Source: an uncultured Eubacteriales bacterium
Lineage (GTDB): Bacteria > Bacillota > Clostridia > Lachnospirales > Lachnospiraceae
DNA: 64,000 bases
Assembly: GCA_900542465.1 (NCBI GenBank)
Contig: UQNS01000005.1
Span: forward strand, 1 to 64,000
Reading direction: 5' to 3'
The notes beneath the pieces are model-generated. The model did not search any database, had not been told where the DNA came from, and saw only the letters and a program-made list of their open reading frames with translations. This document shows positions 52,034 through 61,889 of the stretch, piece by piece. Each line of letters starts with the position of its first letter. The first letter of the stretch is position 1. The position numbers and the translations under genes are program-made.

Positions 52034-52735
52034 ATGAGAAAAATTCAAAAAAAGAAGTTATTTTCAGAAACTAATCCCGGGCCATACGAAATCGTTATAG
52101 ACAAAGGTGCTGCATCACTGAGCGATGCTCAGCTTTTAGCTGCGATATTAAGGACCGGGACAAGGGGCGAAGATGCTACAAAACTGTCGCAGAAGGTTTT
52201 TGATTCAAGCAGGACAGATAGGGGTCTGATCGGTTTGTGCCATATGTCTATTCCTGAACTTATGGAGATCAATGGGATTGGGCGGGTGAAGGCTGTCCAG
52301 ATCCAGTGTATAGTGGAATTATCCAGAAGGATAGCTAAGTTATCTCTGGGCAAGCGACCGGATTTTTCAAGTCCTGAGAATATTGCAGACTACTATATGC
52401 AGGATATGATGCATCTGAATAAAGAGAGGGTCGTGCTGGCTTTACTGGATAGTAAATGCAGGCTTGTGAAAGACCTTGTGATCTCGATCGGAAGCGTTAA
52501 TGCGTCTACCTTATCGCCTCGGGATATCTTCATCGAGGTCTTAAAATATAAGGCAGTTTCATTTGTGTTATTGCATAATCATCCAAGTGGTGATCCCAGA
52601 CCCAGTACCAGTGATATATTGATCACGAAAAGTCTTTATAAAGGAGCGAAGCTGCTGGGTGTCGATCTTTTAGATCACATTATTATCGGGAATAATACCT
52701 ATATGAGCTTTAGACAGGAAGAGTTGCTTGACTGA
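52034..52735 (+). CDS. radC: RadC-family JAMM-domain protein
   Basis: The 233-residue protein has a helix-hairpin-helix-like N-domain (PELMEINGIGRVKAVQIQ) and an MPN/JAMM metal site FVLLHNHPSGDPRPSTSD with the distal LLDHIIIG. Its role is unresolved despite the repair name. It precedes mreB, as in Bacillus. The 65-base gap before it contains CGTTTTTTTA but no clean hairpin, so I do not call a terminator. Confidence 0.94.
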   Translation: MRKIQKKKLFSETNPGPYEIVIDKGAASLSDAQLLAAILRTGTRGEDATKLSQKVFDSSRTDRGLIGLCHMSIPELMEINGIGRVKAVQIQCIVELSRRIAKLSLGKRPDFSSPENIADYYMQDMMHLNKERVVLALLDSKCRLVKDLVISIGSVNASTLSPRDIFIEVLKYKAVSFVLLHNHPSGDPRPSTSDILITKSLYKGAKLLGVDLLDHIIIGNNTYMSFRQEELLD

Positions 52736-52751
52736 AACGAAAGGATTTTAG

Positions 52752-53768
52752 ATGGACCAGATCGTATATGGACTTGATATTGGCACAAGCAATTTTAAAA
52801 TGTCTTGTGGGGATAAAATTTTAAATGAAAGAAATATAATTGCAAAAAACAAAAAAGATATGATCGCATGCGGAGATGAAGCTTATGATATGTATGAGAA
52901 AGCTCCCTCAAACATAGATATTTCATTTCCTGTAAGCTATGGGGTAATAGCTGATATAGGCAATATGCAGCTTATTCTGCAGTCTTTTTTTAAAAAGATG
53001 AACAACTCCAAAAAACAGCCGGCTCCGGCAGACTTTTATATTGCCGTACCTACGGATGTCACAGAGGTCGAAAAGAGAGCGTTTTATGAGCTGGTATTGC
53101 AGTCGAAGATAAAGACAAAGGATGTACTTGTTGTTGATAAACCGATCGCAGATGCCGTGGGAGCAGGACTCGACGTTCTTAAAAATCCGGGGATAATGAT
53201 CGTGAACATGGGAGCGGAGACATGTGAGATATCGATACTTTCTATGGGCGGAATAGTTATATCCAAGTCGATCAAAATGGGCGGTTCCAAGATGGACGAA
53301 AGCATTATCGGAGCTGTCAGAAAAGAATATAATCTGCTTATAGGAAAGAAGACGGCGGAAAGACTTAAGATATCTCTGGCATCAGCAACACATCCGCTGC
53401 CGGGACGGGAAGCTACGTGCTTTGGCAGGAATGTGCTCTCGGGACTTCCGGTCTCATGCAAGATCTCTGCTATGACCGTATATAAGGCTATCTCAGAACC
53501 TGTTCATATAATCATGGATGCTGTCAGAATGATCTTGGAACAGTCACCGCCGGAACTGGCTGAGAATATTCTGAAGCAGGGTATTTTCCTGACAGGCGGA
53601 ACATCTCAGATTAACAACCTTAAGGATTTCTTCAGGCAGGAATTGAAAATGAGTATTTCTCTCGTTGAAAGACCTCAGGAGAGCATTGTAAGGGGACTGA
53701 CGGTGATAGCCAGAAGACCGGAGTTCTTTAACCTTGCCTATTTTCCGGATGACACTATACTTGACTGA
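52752..53768 (+). CDS. mreB: Divergent MreB-like actin homologue
   Basis: The 338-residue actin-fold ATPase has phosphate loop 1 YGLDIGTSNFKM, the connect region around AVPTDVTEVEKRAFYELVLQ, phosphate 2 MIVNMGAETCEISILSMGGI and the adenosine motif GIFLTGGTSQINNL. It differs clearly from textbook MreB: the start region lacks the usual GxANT form, and the interior VPTDVTEVEKRA replaces VPSGITxVERRA. Its place between radC and mreC marks it as the elongation scaffold of rod shape. Another more typical MreB may exist elsewhere. Confidence 0.88.
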   Translation: MDQIVYGLDIGTSNFKMSCGDKILNERNIIAKNKKDMIACGDEAYDMYEKAPSNIDISFPVSYGVIADIGNMQLILQSFFKKMNNSKKQPAPADFYIAVPTDVTEVEKRAFYELVLQSKIKTKDVLVVDKPIADAVGAGLDVLKNPGIMIVNMGAETCEISILSMGGIVISKSIKMGGSKMDESIIGAVRKEYNLLIGKKTAERLKISLASATHPLPGREATCFGRNVLSGLPVSCKISAMTVYKAISEPVHIIMDAVRMILEQSPPELAENILKQGIFLTGGTSQINNLKDFFRQELKMSISLVERPQESIVRGLTVIARRPEFFNLAYFPDDTILD

Positions 53769-53791
53769 TTTTATTTATATAAGGTAAAGAC

Positions 53792-54646
53792 ATGAACAAT
53801 AAAATAAAAGAGTTCTTTACTCCTAAAAAAATACTCATTATCTTAGTTTTGCTTTGTGGTCTCCTGATCGGTTCATCCTTCTTTACGGATAAACTGGTCA
53901 TGCCCCTTAGGTCGGCGGTCTCACAAGTAGTCGTACCGCTGCAGAAGGGAATGAATGCTCTGGGCATAGGTATAGTTGACCATCATGAGAAGAAAAAGAA
54001 CATTGCAGATCTGCAGGCCCGGAACAGTGAGCTCAGCGGTAAGCTGGCAGAACTTCAGGAAGAAAATAAGATCTTAAAACAAAATGCTGAAGATCTTGCA
54101 GCGTTGCAGAAGTTATACAAGATGGATCAGTCACTTTCATCCTATACGAAGGTAGGAGCGAGCGTTATTGGAGGCGCGACCCAAAGCTGGAATTCATCTC
54201 TTATGATCGATAAAGGATCAAAAGACGGTCTGCAGGTCGATATGAATGTGATCGGAAGTGACGGGCTGGTTGGGATCATTACTGAAGTACACCCTAATTA
54301 TTCGATCGTGACCACGATAATCGCTGACACGTCAAATGTAAGTGCGATGTCTGAATCAACAGGGGATCAGGCAACAGTAAGAGGTGATATTTCTCTAATG
54401 GATTCAGGAATGATCCGAATAGAGAGAATGAAAGCGAGCGCCAATATTAAAGACGGAGATAAGATCGTAACTTCAAACATTTCAAGTAAGTATCTGCCTA
54501 ATATTTTAATTGGGTATGCTAAGAATATTACAAGTAATGAATCAGACCTGTTCAAGACCGGATATATTACTCCGGCAGTTGATTTCGACCATATTCAGAA
54601 AGTTTTGGTAATTACTCAGAAAAAACAGGATCTGATCAAGGAATAA
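53792..54646 (+). CDS. mreC: Rod shape-determining protein MreC
   Basis: The 284-residue protein has one membrane helix (KILIILVLLCGLLIGSSFF), a coiled coil (about 65-105: NIADLQARNSELSGKLAELQ) and the beta-barrel MreC domain (ASVIGGATQSWNSSLMIDKG, VDMNVIGSDGLVGIITEV). It links MreB to the PBP2/RodA synthase in the outer face of the membrane. Confidence 0.95.
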   Translation: MNNKIKEFFTPKKILIILVLLCGLLIGSSFFTDKLVMPLRSAVSQVVVPLQKGMNALGIGIVDHHEKKKNIADLQARNSELSGKLAELQEENKILKQNAEDLAALQKLYKMDQSLSSYTKVGASVIGGATQSWNSSLMIDKGSKDGLQVDMNVIGSDGLVGIITEVHPNYSIVTTIIADTSNVSAMSESTGDQATVRGDISLMDSGMIRIERMKASANIKDGDKIVTSNISSKYLPNILIGYAKNITSNESDLFKTGYITPAVDFDHIQKVLVITQKKQDLIKE

Positions 54647-54661
54647 GCAAAGGAGTAGATT

Positions 54662-55189
54662 TTGAAAAGAAAGTTATCAGAGCTTGGATTAGTGCTTCTT
54701 TGCTATCTGCTCCAGGTCACTCTTGGCAGAAATATTGCAATAGCCGGCATAGTGCCCAATTTTTTGATTATGATAACTGTTCTCTTTGCCTATATTCAAG
54801 GCAAGAAGGATGGAATGTTCGTTGGATTTTTTGCCGGACTTTTGTATGATCTGTTCTTCACCGGGATCGTAGGCTTTTCTTCACTTTGTTTTGTGCTTCT
54901 CGGATATGTGGACGGCATGTTCCGAAGCCAGTTTGAAGAAAATAATTTTATAGCGCCGATGATAGCGATATCAGCAAGTACATTCGCATATGAGTTCCTG
55001 ATCTTTGTCGGTAATTTTGTTCTGCACAACAGGCTTATTGCACCTTTTTTTACGGCCAGGATCATAATTCCGGAGATTATTTACACAACAGTAATTGCCC
55101 TGGCAGTTTATAAGCCTTTATGTATTTTGAACAGGCACTTGGACAGTCGGAAGAGGAAGGTAAAAGATCTCGATGAAACGATTCTTTGA
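54662..55189 (+). CDS. mreD: Rod shape-determining protein MreD
   Basis: The 175-residue protein has five or six membrane helices and the MreD pattern VPNFLIMITVLFAYIQGKK then GFFAGLLYDLFFTGIVG. The start is TTG preceded by AAAGGAG, five bases upstream. It overlaps the PBP2 gene by 17 bases. Confidence 0.93.
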   Translation: MKRKLSELGLVLLCYLLQVTLGRNIAIAGIVPNFLIMITVLFAYIQGKKDGMFVGFFAGLLYDLFFTGIVGFSSLCFVLLGYVDGMFRSQFEENNFIAPMIAISASTFAYEFLIFVGNFVLHNRLIAPFFTARIIIPEIIYTTVIALAVYKPLCILNRHLDSRKRKVKDLDETIL

Positions 55190-57983
55190 GCGAATTTCAT
55201 ATATTTTTAAATACAGGATCGGAATATTTGCAGTAGTGTTTGTTGTATTATTTACGATCCTTATCGTACATTTATTTAATATTCAGATCATAAATGGATC
55301 AAAGTACTCAAGCGGGCTGAATGCCTCGATCGAAAAAGTGGTGGCAACGCCGGCTTCAAGAGGGAGGATTTTCGACAGAAACGGAGTCGTGCTTGCCTAT
55401 GATGATATCGTATATGCTGTTAATATCTCCGATTCAGGGTCATATTCAAATCTGAGGGAAAAAAATGCGGCTATCAATTCGACTATTATCAAGACTCTGC
55501 GCCTTGTAGAAAAAAACGGTGATCATTACTATAATGATTTCTCACTGGAAAATGTAAATGGGCATTACAGATATACTGTCGGAGGGGACAGCCTGCTGAG
55601 ATTTTTAAGAGATTGTTACGGGGTCGCATCTGTAAATGAACTTAAGGATAACCAGAAGACTAAGTCGGCAGATGAACTGGTGAATGATCTTATTAAAAAA
55701 TATCAGGTCGATGTCGATGGGCTTAATGCAACTACCAACGAGCTCATTGAACTTCTTTATCTAAGAGTCAATATGACGGCTAATTCGTATACAAGGTACA
55801 GGTCGTTTACGATCGCGAATGAAGTGTCTGAGAAGACGATGTCTGCCATACTTGAGTCATCAGGGGAACTCATTGGTGTAACAGTCGATCAGAAAAATGT
55901 TCGCAGGTACAATGACGCGAAGTATTATTCAGGAATTATCGGTTATACAGGAGTCGTCAGCGATGAACAGCTATCTGAAAAGGATGCCTCCGGAAATAAT
56001 AAGTATGAAACTACAGATTATGTTGGTAAAACAGGGATAGAGCAGGTGCTGGAAAATGATCTGGCAGGTCAGAAGGGTAAGAAGACTGTTTATCTTGATA
56101 CAGTGGGCAGGATCACAGAGGTCTTAAAAGAAAATAAATCTATTGCGGGACATGATGTATATCTTACGATCGACTCCAGGCTTCAGAAGAAGCTTTATGA
56201 TTCTATTGAAGATAAGCTTACCGAGATAATAATAGATAAGCTTAGGCCAGGCGGAGCTAAATACCAGTATGAAAATGGCGCGGTAAAGGATATCTATATA
56301 CTTATGCCGGAAGTTATCTACGGGCTGGTAAAAAATAATCTTGTAAGACTGTCTTCACTGGAAAATCCGAAAACCGACCTGGAAAGGTCGATAAATTCAG
56401 CATATACTGACAAAAAGGACGGTATCATTAAGTGGCTCAGCTCCGAAATGTTATCTGACGGCACAAATTATGAGACACTTGACGATGAACATAAGGAATA
56501 TGTGTGGGGCGTATATAAGTTTTTAGTCAGTAATGAAATAATTAAAACTGATGCTATAAATACTGACGACGCCAAGTATAAAGCCTGGATATCCGGATCG
56601 GGACTCAGTCTTACTGAATTTATCAAATATGCTTTTGCCAGCAATTGGATAGATATCAGCAAGATCAGTACTGAAAAATATACAGATATCAACGATATCT
56701 ACAGAGAACTGGTAAAATATGTTGAGTCAAATTATGCATCCAATAGGGATTTTGCACTTTCTTTGTATAAATTTATGATCCGGGACGGTGAAATAGCTCA
56801 GACTGATATCTGCAAGCTTCTTTATGAACAGGGGTATTTAAATAAGGACAGTGATCTGTATAATTCACTTTCTGGCGGGATGTCAGCCCAGGGATTTATT
56901 GTAAGCGCGTTGAAGTCCAAGGTCTTAACTCCCGGAGAATTAGGTCTCTATCCAAGTTCAGGCGGAGGTATAGTAGAAGATCCGAAGACAGGGCAGCTGC
57001 TTGCTATGGTCTCTTACCCGGGGTATAACAGCAATAAGCTCACCGGAAATATGGATGTGGGTTACTATAATTCGCTTCAGTATAATACAGCCAGTCCTAT
57101 GCTCAACTGGGCGACCCAGGCCACATGTGCACCAGGTTCGATCTTTAAGATGAATACGGCTATTACAGCGCTGGAAGAGGGAGTGGCAAGCCCTGATACA
57201 AGTATCAACTGTACAGGTGTCTACACGGATGTCACTCCTAATCCAAGATGCTGGATATATCCGGGAAGCCACGGACTGGAGACTATGCCGACAGCTATAA
57301 GGGATTCTTGCAATATTTATTTCTATACGATGGGAAACCTTTTGGCAAGAAAGAAAGATGGCACTTATGATTCAGATTATGGAACGACACTCTTAAAGAA
57401 ATATTCTGACAGGCTGGGACTTTCAACAAAATCAGGTATCGAACTTCCGGAAACAGAACCGAGGGCGTCAGATTCAAGTGCGATATTTTCGGCAATAGGA
57501 CAGGGAACAGCCACCTACTCATGTGTGAATATTGCAAGATATGTAACTACGATCACTAATGAGGGTACGTGTTATAACTCTAATGTTGTTTTAAAGATCA
57601 CTGATCATGATGGAAATGTCATATCGGAGACAAAGCCTACGATCTCAAATACTATGAAAGATATTAAATCGGATACATGGGCAACAGTAAAAGAGGGGAT
57701 GAGTCTTGCAACAGGAACTTATGAAGCTCTCAGAAAATATTCAGGTACAGTAGCATGTAAAACGGGTACATCACAGCCAAGTGAATTGCAGCCGGATAAT
57801 GCTACATTTGTGTCATATGCGCCGCTCAATGACCCTGAGATCACACTGTCGATCGAGATACCGTTTGGTTATACGTCTATCAACAATACTCATATGGCTG
57901 CCAGTTTTTACGACTATTATTTTGGGGAATACAAAACAGGAGTACCTGCTAACGGACAGCAGGATAAAAGTGCCAATAACTAA
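55173..57983 (+). CDS. mrdA: Penicillin-binding protein 2 (class B transpeptidase) with large insertion
   Basis: The 936-residue PBP2 has a membrane anchor (IGIFAVVFVVLFTILIVHLF), a pedestal with TPASRGRIFDRNG and a transpeptidase with Ser656-x-x-Lys (APGSIFKM), Ser712-Cys-Asn and Lys863-Thr-Gly (CKTGTSQ). Typical PBP2 is 600-720 residues. Here an extra segment of about 240 residues (roughly 350-600), rich in D, K, Y and S, separates the linker helix (DSRLQKKLYDSIEDKL) from the start of the transpeptidase region (GGGIVEDPKTGQLLAMVSYP). It works with RodA, encoded next, in lateral wall synthesis. Confidence 0.95.
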   Translation: MKRFFERISYIFKYRIGIFAVVFVVLFTILIVHLFNIQIINGSKYSSGLNASIEKVVATPASRGRIFDRNGVVLAYDDIVYAVNISDSGSYSNLREKNAAINSTIIKTLRLVEKNGDHYYNDFSLENVNGHYRYTVGGDSLLRFLRDCYGVASVNELKDNQKTKSADELVNDLIKKYQVDVDGLNATTNELIELLYLRVNMTANSYTRYRSFTIANEVSEKTMSAILESSGELIGVTVDQKNVRRYNDAKYYSGIIGYTGVVSDEQLSEKDASGNNKYETTDYVGKTGIEQVLENDLAGQKGKKTVYLDTVGRITEVLKENKSIAGHDVYLTIDSRLQKKLYDSIEDKLTEIIIDKLRPGGAKYQYENGAVKDIYILMPEVIYGLVKNNLVRLSSLENPKTDLERSINSAYTDKKDGIIKWLSSEMLSDGTNYETLDDEHKEYVWGVYKFLVSNEIIKTDAINTDDAKYKAWISGSGLSLTEFIKYAFASNWIDISKISTEKYTDINDIYRELVKYVESNYASNRDFALSLYKFMIRDGEIAQTDICKLLYEQGYLNKDSDLYNSLSGGMSAQGFIVSALKSKVLTPGELGLYPSSGGGIVEDPKTGQLLAMVSYPGYNSNKLTGNMDVGYYNSLQYNTASPMLNWATQATCAPGSIFKMNTAITALEEGVASPDTSINCTGVYTDVTPNPRCWIYPGSHGLETMPTAIRDSCNIYFYTMGNLLARKKDGTYDSDYGTTLLKKYSDRLGLSTKSGIELPETEPRASDSSAIFSAIGQGTATYSCVNIARYVTTITNEGTCYNSNVVLKITDHDGNVISETKPTISNTMKDIKSDTWATVKEGMSLATGTYEALRKYSGTVACKTGTSQPSELQPDNATFVSYAPLNDPEITLSIEIPFGYTSINNTHMAASFYDYYFGEYKTGVPANGQQDKSANN

Positions 57984-58010
57984 AACTATTTGAAATAACA
58001 GGTTGAAATT

Positions 58011-59195
58011 ATGTTTAGTAAATACAGAATGCGTTCATACAATTTCAGACTATATGTGCTTGTCATAGTGACCTCTGTCTTTGGTCTTATAATAATCAAC
58101 AGCGTAGATTCCTCTTATACGCTGAGGCAGGCATTTGGTCTTGCTGCGGCAGTGATATGGATGACGTTCCTATCCTTTGTGGATTATAAAAAGATACTTA
58201 AATTCCATCGGTTATTGTATGTACTTGCGATAATTCTTCTGATAGCAGTACTGCTTTTTGGTACTAAGGCGGGAGGCGCTACAAGATGGCTGGCATTCGG
58301 AGGGTTCAGACTTCAGCCGTCAGAGATCTCAAAAGTATTGCTGGTCCTGTTTATGTCGCAGTTCCTTGTTGAACATAAGAACAGACTTGATTCATGGAAG
58401 TTTTTAGGAATAACGGCGCTTATACTTGTTATTCCTCTGGGACTTATCGTAAATGAACCGGATCTTTCTCAGACTATACTTACATCGGTAATTCTTTTCT
58501 CAGTCCTGTTTTCAGCCGGACTGCCATACAAAAAGCTGGGAAAGGTATTAGCGGTAGTTGTCCCAATAGCGATAGTAGTTTTAATATATATACAAAACCC
58601 TGATCAGAAACTGCTTAAGACCTATCAGTGGTATCGAGTTATGGCTTTTCTTAAGCCTGAACAGTTCGATGACTCCGTTTACCAACAGGAAAATGCAGTC
58701 ACAGCCATAGGCACCGGAGGATTGACGGGAAAAGGACTTAATAGTGATGATCCATCGTCCCTGCTGCATAATAATTATATTCCGGAAGCACATACAGACT
58801 TCATTTTTGCGGCACTTGGCGAGCAGCTTGGTTTTGTAGGCTGTGTCGCTGCTTTGGTACTGCTGGCTGCGATCGTATTCGAATGCGTATTTATTTCAGT
58901 CAAGTCCAGGGACCAGAGCGCTAAACTTATAGCAATAGGTATAGCTACGCATATAGCTATTCAGACATTTTTTAATGTAGGCGTAGTAACAAGACTGCTG
59001 CCGAACACGGGACTGGCGCTTCCGTTCTTTTCTTACGGACTCAGTTCACTGATCACATTATACACGGCAATGGGGATCATGCTTAATCTGAGTCTTCACA
59101 TAGAACCGTATAAAGACAAGGATATATACGCGAAAGACTTTGTTGACGTAAAAGAATTTAGAAAAAAGAATGAAAAAATTCACATGGAATTGTAA
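58011..59195 (+). CDS. rodA: RodA/FtsW/SpoVE-family peptidoglycan polymerase
   Basis: The 394-residue SEDS protein has about ten membrane helices and family motifs GGATRWLAFGGFRLQPSEISK, NEPDLSQTILT, EAHTDFIFAALGEQLGFVG and RLLPNTGLALPFFSYGLSSL. Its position behind PBP2 argues for RodA (elongation) rather than FtsW. Confidence 0.93.
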   Translation: MFSKYRMRSYNFRLYVLVIVTSVFGLIIINSVDSSYTLRQAFGLAAAVIWMTFLSFVDYKKILKFHRLLYVLAIILLIAVLLFGTKAGGATRWLAFGGFRLQPSEISKVLLVLFMSQFLVEHKNRLDSWKFLGITALILVIPLGLIVNEPDLSQTILTSVILFSVLFSAGLPYKKLGKVLAVVVPIAIVVLIYIQNPDQKLLKTYQWYRVMAFLKPEQFDDSVYQQENAVTAIGTGGLTGKGLNSDDPSSLLHNNYIPEAHTDFIFAALGEQLGFVGCVAALVLLAAIVFECVFISVKSRDQSAKLIAIGIATHIAIQTFFNVGVVTRLLPNTGLALPFFSYGLSSLITLYTAMGIMLNLSLHIEPYKDKDIYAKDFVDVKEFRKKNEKIHMEL

Positions 59196-59249
59196 GAAGC
59201 AGGTATTTAGCTTAGAATTATCCTAAATACAAATGGAGGAAAATGGTTT

Positions 59250-60608
59250 ATGGCAAGAAGAAAATATACTGGGCGTCCTTTTGCGGCTATAGCCATTTTT
59301 CTGATCATTATCGTATATATCGTGTGCTTCCTGATACTTTTTGTTTCAAAAAAGAAGATCCAGGTATATGAAGTTACAACAGGAAATGTTGGAAAAACAC
59401 TGTCGGGAACAGGAGTGATCTTAAGAGATGAATCTGTATATAATGTGGCAGATACTGGAAATATAAGCTATTACCAGAGAGAAGGGACCAGAGTCAAGGT
59501 CGAGACACCCATTTATACTATCGATAAAACAGGTAAACTGGACCAGCTGATAAAAGAGTATGCGTCAAATGAAGGCGGGCTGACGAGTGAAGAAAAAAGG
59601 GAGATACGTTCGCTTCTGACACTTTACAAGTCTAATTATAAAAATGCCGGATTCAGAAGCATATACGATGTCTCTGCAAACATAAATTCCATAATCGTAT
59701 CATCGATAACGAGCAAGCTGCAGGCTAATAAAGAAGCGATAGAAAAAGAGACAGGGGTGGCCAACGCGCTTACGACCGTAAATGCTGAAAAACCGGGATA
59801 TATCGTATATTCGATCGACGGGTATGAGGGTCTGACTGAAGACACTATAGATGAAAAGGTACTGAACAAGTCTGCGTATTCCAAGAAAAACCTTCCGCGG
59901 TCAGGAGAGGCGGCTGCCGGAAGCCCGGCTTACCGACTTGTAAACAATGAGAACTGGTGCATATATATTCCTTTGACAGAGGATAAGATCAAGGCTAATG
60001 ATCTGAGGGGAACAGACGTAGTATCGATCAGGCTTGTCAAGGCGAATGTTAAGATCACGGGCAATTTTGCCATTATTGAAAAGAACAACAATTTGATGGG
60101 CAGGATCACGGTAAACAGATATCTCCTTAATTACCTGAATGAAAGGTATGCAGACGTTGAGATCACCACAAGTCAGAATACAGGATTAAAGATTCCTAAT
60201 TCAGCGATAGTAAGCAGGGATCTTTATAAGATACCGGATGAATATCTTACTACCGGAGGTAATTCCATTGATCCCGGATTTATTGTTAAAAATGGCAGCA
60301 AGACTGAATTCAGACCGGTCAGCATAGCTTACAGAAAAGATGGATACTGCTATATTAAAACTGATAATATAGCCAGAGGAACGCTTTTATATAAGCCGGA
60401 CTCGTCTGAAGCCTTTACGATAGGCGCTACAGAAAAGATAGATGGAGTTTATTGTATAAATACAGGCTATACGGTCTTTTATCCGATCACCATAATATCA
60501 AGAAATGAAGAATATGCTGTAGCAAAGGAAACGATAGGAGGTCTGTCGATATACGACAGGATCCTTCTTAATGCTTCCGGATATAAAGAAAATAATGTTG
60601 TTTATTAG
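59250..60608 (+). CDS. HlyD-like membrane protein of the division/wall cluster
   Basis: The 452-residue protein has one N-terminal membrane helix (PFAAIAIFLIIIVYIVCFLI) and then a membrane-fusion-protein-like body. A first lipoyl/barrel half (YEVTTGNVGKTLSGTGVILR, VADTGNISYYQREGTRVKVE) is followed by an alpha-helical middle, with a second barrel half (PAYRLVNNENWCIYIPLTED, LKIPNSAIVSRDLYKIP). No ABC or RND partner is nearby. The same kind of protein is often encoded beside YggS and SepF in Lachnospiraceae, so a role in division or wall growth is more likely than export. That is inference from neighbours. Confidence 0.7.
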   Translation: MARRKYTGRPFAAIAIFLIIIVYIVCFLILFVSKKKIQVYEVTTGNVGKTLSGTGVILRDESVYNVADTGNISYYQREGTRVKVETPIYTIDKTGKLDQLIKEYASNEGGLTSEEKREIRSLLTLYKSNYKNAGFRSIYDVSANINSIIVSSITSKLQANKEAIEKETGVANALTTVNAEKPGYIVYSIDGYEGLTEDTIDEKVLNKSAYSKKNLPRSGEAAAGSPAYRLVNNENWCIYIPLTEDKIKANDLRGTDVVSIRLVKANVKITGNFAIIEKNNNLMGRITVNRYLLNYLNERYADVEITTSQNTGLKIPNSAIVSRDLYKIPDEYLTTGGNSIDPGFIVKNGSKTEFRPVSIAYRKDGYCYIKTDNIARGTLLYKPDSSEAFTIGATEKIDGVYCINTGYTVFYPITIISRNEEYAVAKETIGGLSIYDRILLNASGYKENNVVY

Positions 60609-60617
60609 GAGTTGGAA

Positions 60618-61316
60618 ATGCTGACAGAAAACTATGAAGCGGTCATGGACAGAGTAATAAAAGCTTGCAAAAGATCCGGACGCGATCCGGAGAGCGTCAG
60701 GCTCATTCCTGTGAGTAAAACAAAACCGAACGAAATGATCATGGAATTATATGATCATGGGGTCAGGGCGTTTGGGGAGAACTATGTTCAAGAGCTGTCA
60801 GACAAGATCAACAGTATGCCGGCTGACATAGAATGGCATATGATCGGACATCTGCAGAGGAATAAAGTTAAATATATAGTCGGAAAAGTGGCAATGATCC
60901 ATTCTGTTGATTCTGTCAGGCTTGCAGAGGAGATCAATAAAAGATCTCTTGAAAGAGGTGTAGTTACCGAAATTCTTGCAGAGGTAAATATTGCCGGAGA
61001 GGAAAATAAATTTGGATTTAAGACCGATGAAGTATGTGACTTTGCAAGAGCTGTTTCCTCAATGGAAGGCATACGGTTAACAGGATTGATGACGAGTGCT
61101 CCTTATGTATCAGACCCGGAAGAGAATCGTGGGTATTTCGCTAAAATGCATGATTTATCTGTTGACATAGGCAAAAAAAACATTGATAATGTTAGAATGA
61201 ATAATTTGTCAATGGGAATGACCAATGATTATGAGGTTGCTATAGAAGAAGGAGCCACGATTATTCGCGTTGGAACAGCGATATTTGGTGACCGTCATTA
61301 CGGGGCTAAGCAGTGA
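60618..61316 (+). CDS. YggS-family pyridoxal phosphate homeostasis protein
   Basis: The 232-residue single-domain PLP-binding protein has the Schiff-base lysine in LIPVSKTKPNEMI (about 33), then FGENYVQELSDKI, WHMIGHLQRNKVKYIVGKV and LSMGMTNDYEVAIEEGATIIRVG. It buffers PLP and has no known catalysis. ATG 60618 follows TAGGAG; the frame could start two codons earlier at TTG. It is adjacent to sepF, as in many Gram-positives (ylmE-ylmF). Confidence 0.95.
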   Translation: MLTENYEAVMDRVIKACKRSGRDPESVRLIPVSKTKPNEMIMELYDHGVRAFGENYVQELSDKINSMPADIEWHMIGHLQRNKVKYIVGKVAMIHSVDSVRLAEEINKRSLERGVVTEILAEVNIAGEENKFGFKTDEVCDFARAVSSMEGIRLTGLMTSAPYVSDPEENRGYFAKMHDLSVDIGKKNIDNVRMNNLSMGMTNDYEVAIEEGATIIRVGTAIFGDRHYGAKQ

Positions 61317-61331
61317 TAAACGGAGGATTTT

Positions 61332-61877
61332 ATGAAGGTATTTGAAGGTCTCACAAGTTTATTTAAAGAAACAGATGATGATGATTTTTTAGAGGATGGC
61401 TATTTAGAAGAGGATTTTATAGATCCTGATAAAGTTAAGAAAGAAGAAAAGCCTAAAAAAAGTTTCTTTAGTGCACTTAAAAGAGATAAGAGTGAAAGCT
61501 CAGCTGAGCCTGAAACTGTACGCGCAGGTTCACGTACAGCAAATCCTAATAAGGTCGTACCCATCCATACGACCAGCAAAAATATGGAAGTTGTCGTGAT
61601 CCATCCGGAAAATATGGATGATGCTAATGAGATCACTGATACACTATTAAGCGGACGTGCTGTGGTTTTAAATCTTGAAGGGATCCATCTTGAGGTGGCT
61701 CAGAGGATCATAGACTATTCCGCAGGTTCATGTTATGCAATGAGAGGTAATCTGCAGAAGATCACCAACTATATTTTCCTTGTTACGCCTTCTAACGTTG
61801 AAATATCAGGTGATTTCCAGGAAATGCTCAATACAGGGATCGACCTTGGCGCATACAAGTCTAATTATCAGTTTTAA
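61332..61877 (+). CDS. sepF: Cell division protein SepF
   Basis: The 181-residue protein has a short amphipathic membrane-targeting start (MKVFEGLTSLFKETDDDDF), an acidic/lysine linker and the DUF552 core (VVIHPENMDDANEITDTLLS, then AQRIIDYSAGSCYAMRGNLQ). It tethers and aligns FtsZ filaments. CGGAGG precedes the ATG. Confidence 0.95.
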   Translation: MKVFEGLTSLFKETDDDDFLEDGYLEEDFIDPDKVKKEEKPKKSFFSALKRDKSESSAEPETVRAGSRTANPNKVVPIHTTSKNMEVVVIHPENMDDANEITDTLLSGRAVVLNLEGIHLEVAQRIIDYSAGSCYAMRGNLQKITNYIFLVTPSNVEISGDFQEMLNTGIDLGAYKSNYQF

Positions 61878-61889
61878 TCGAGGAAAAAT

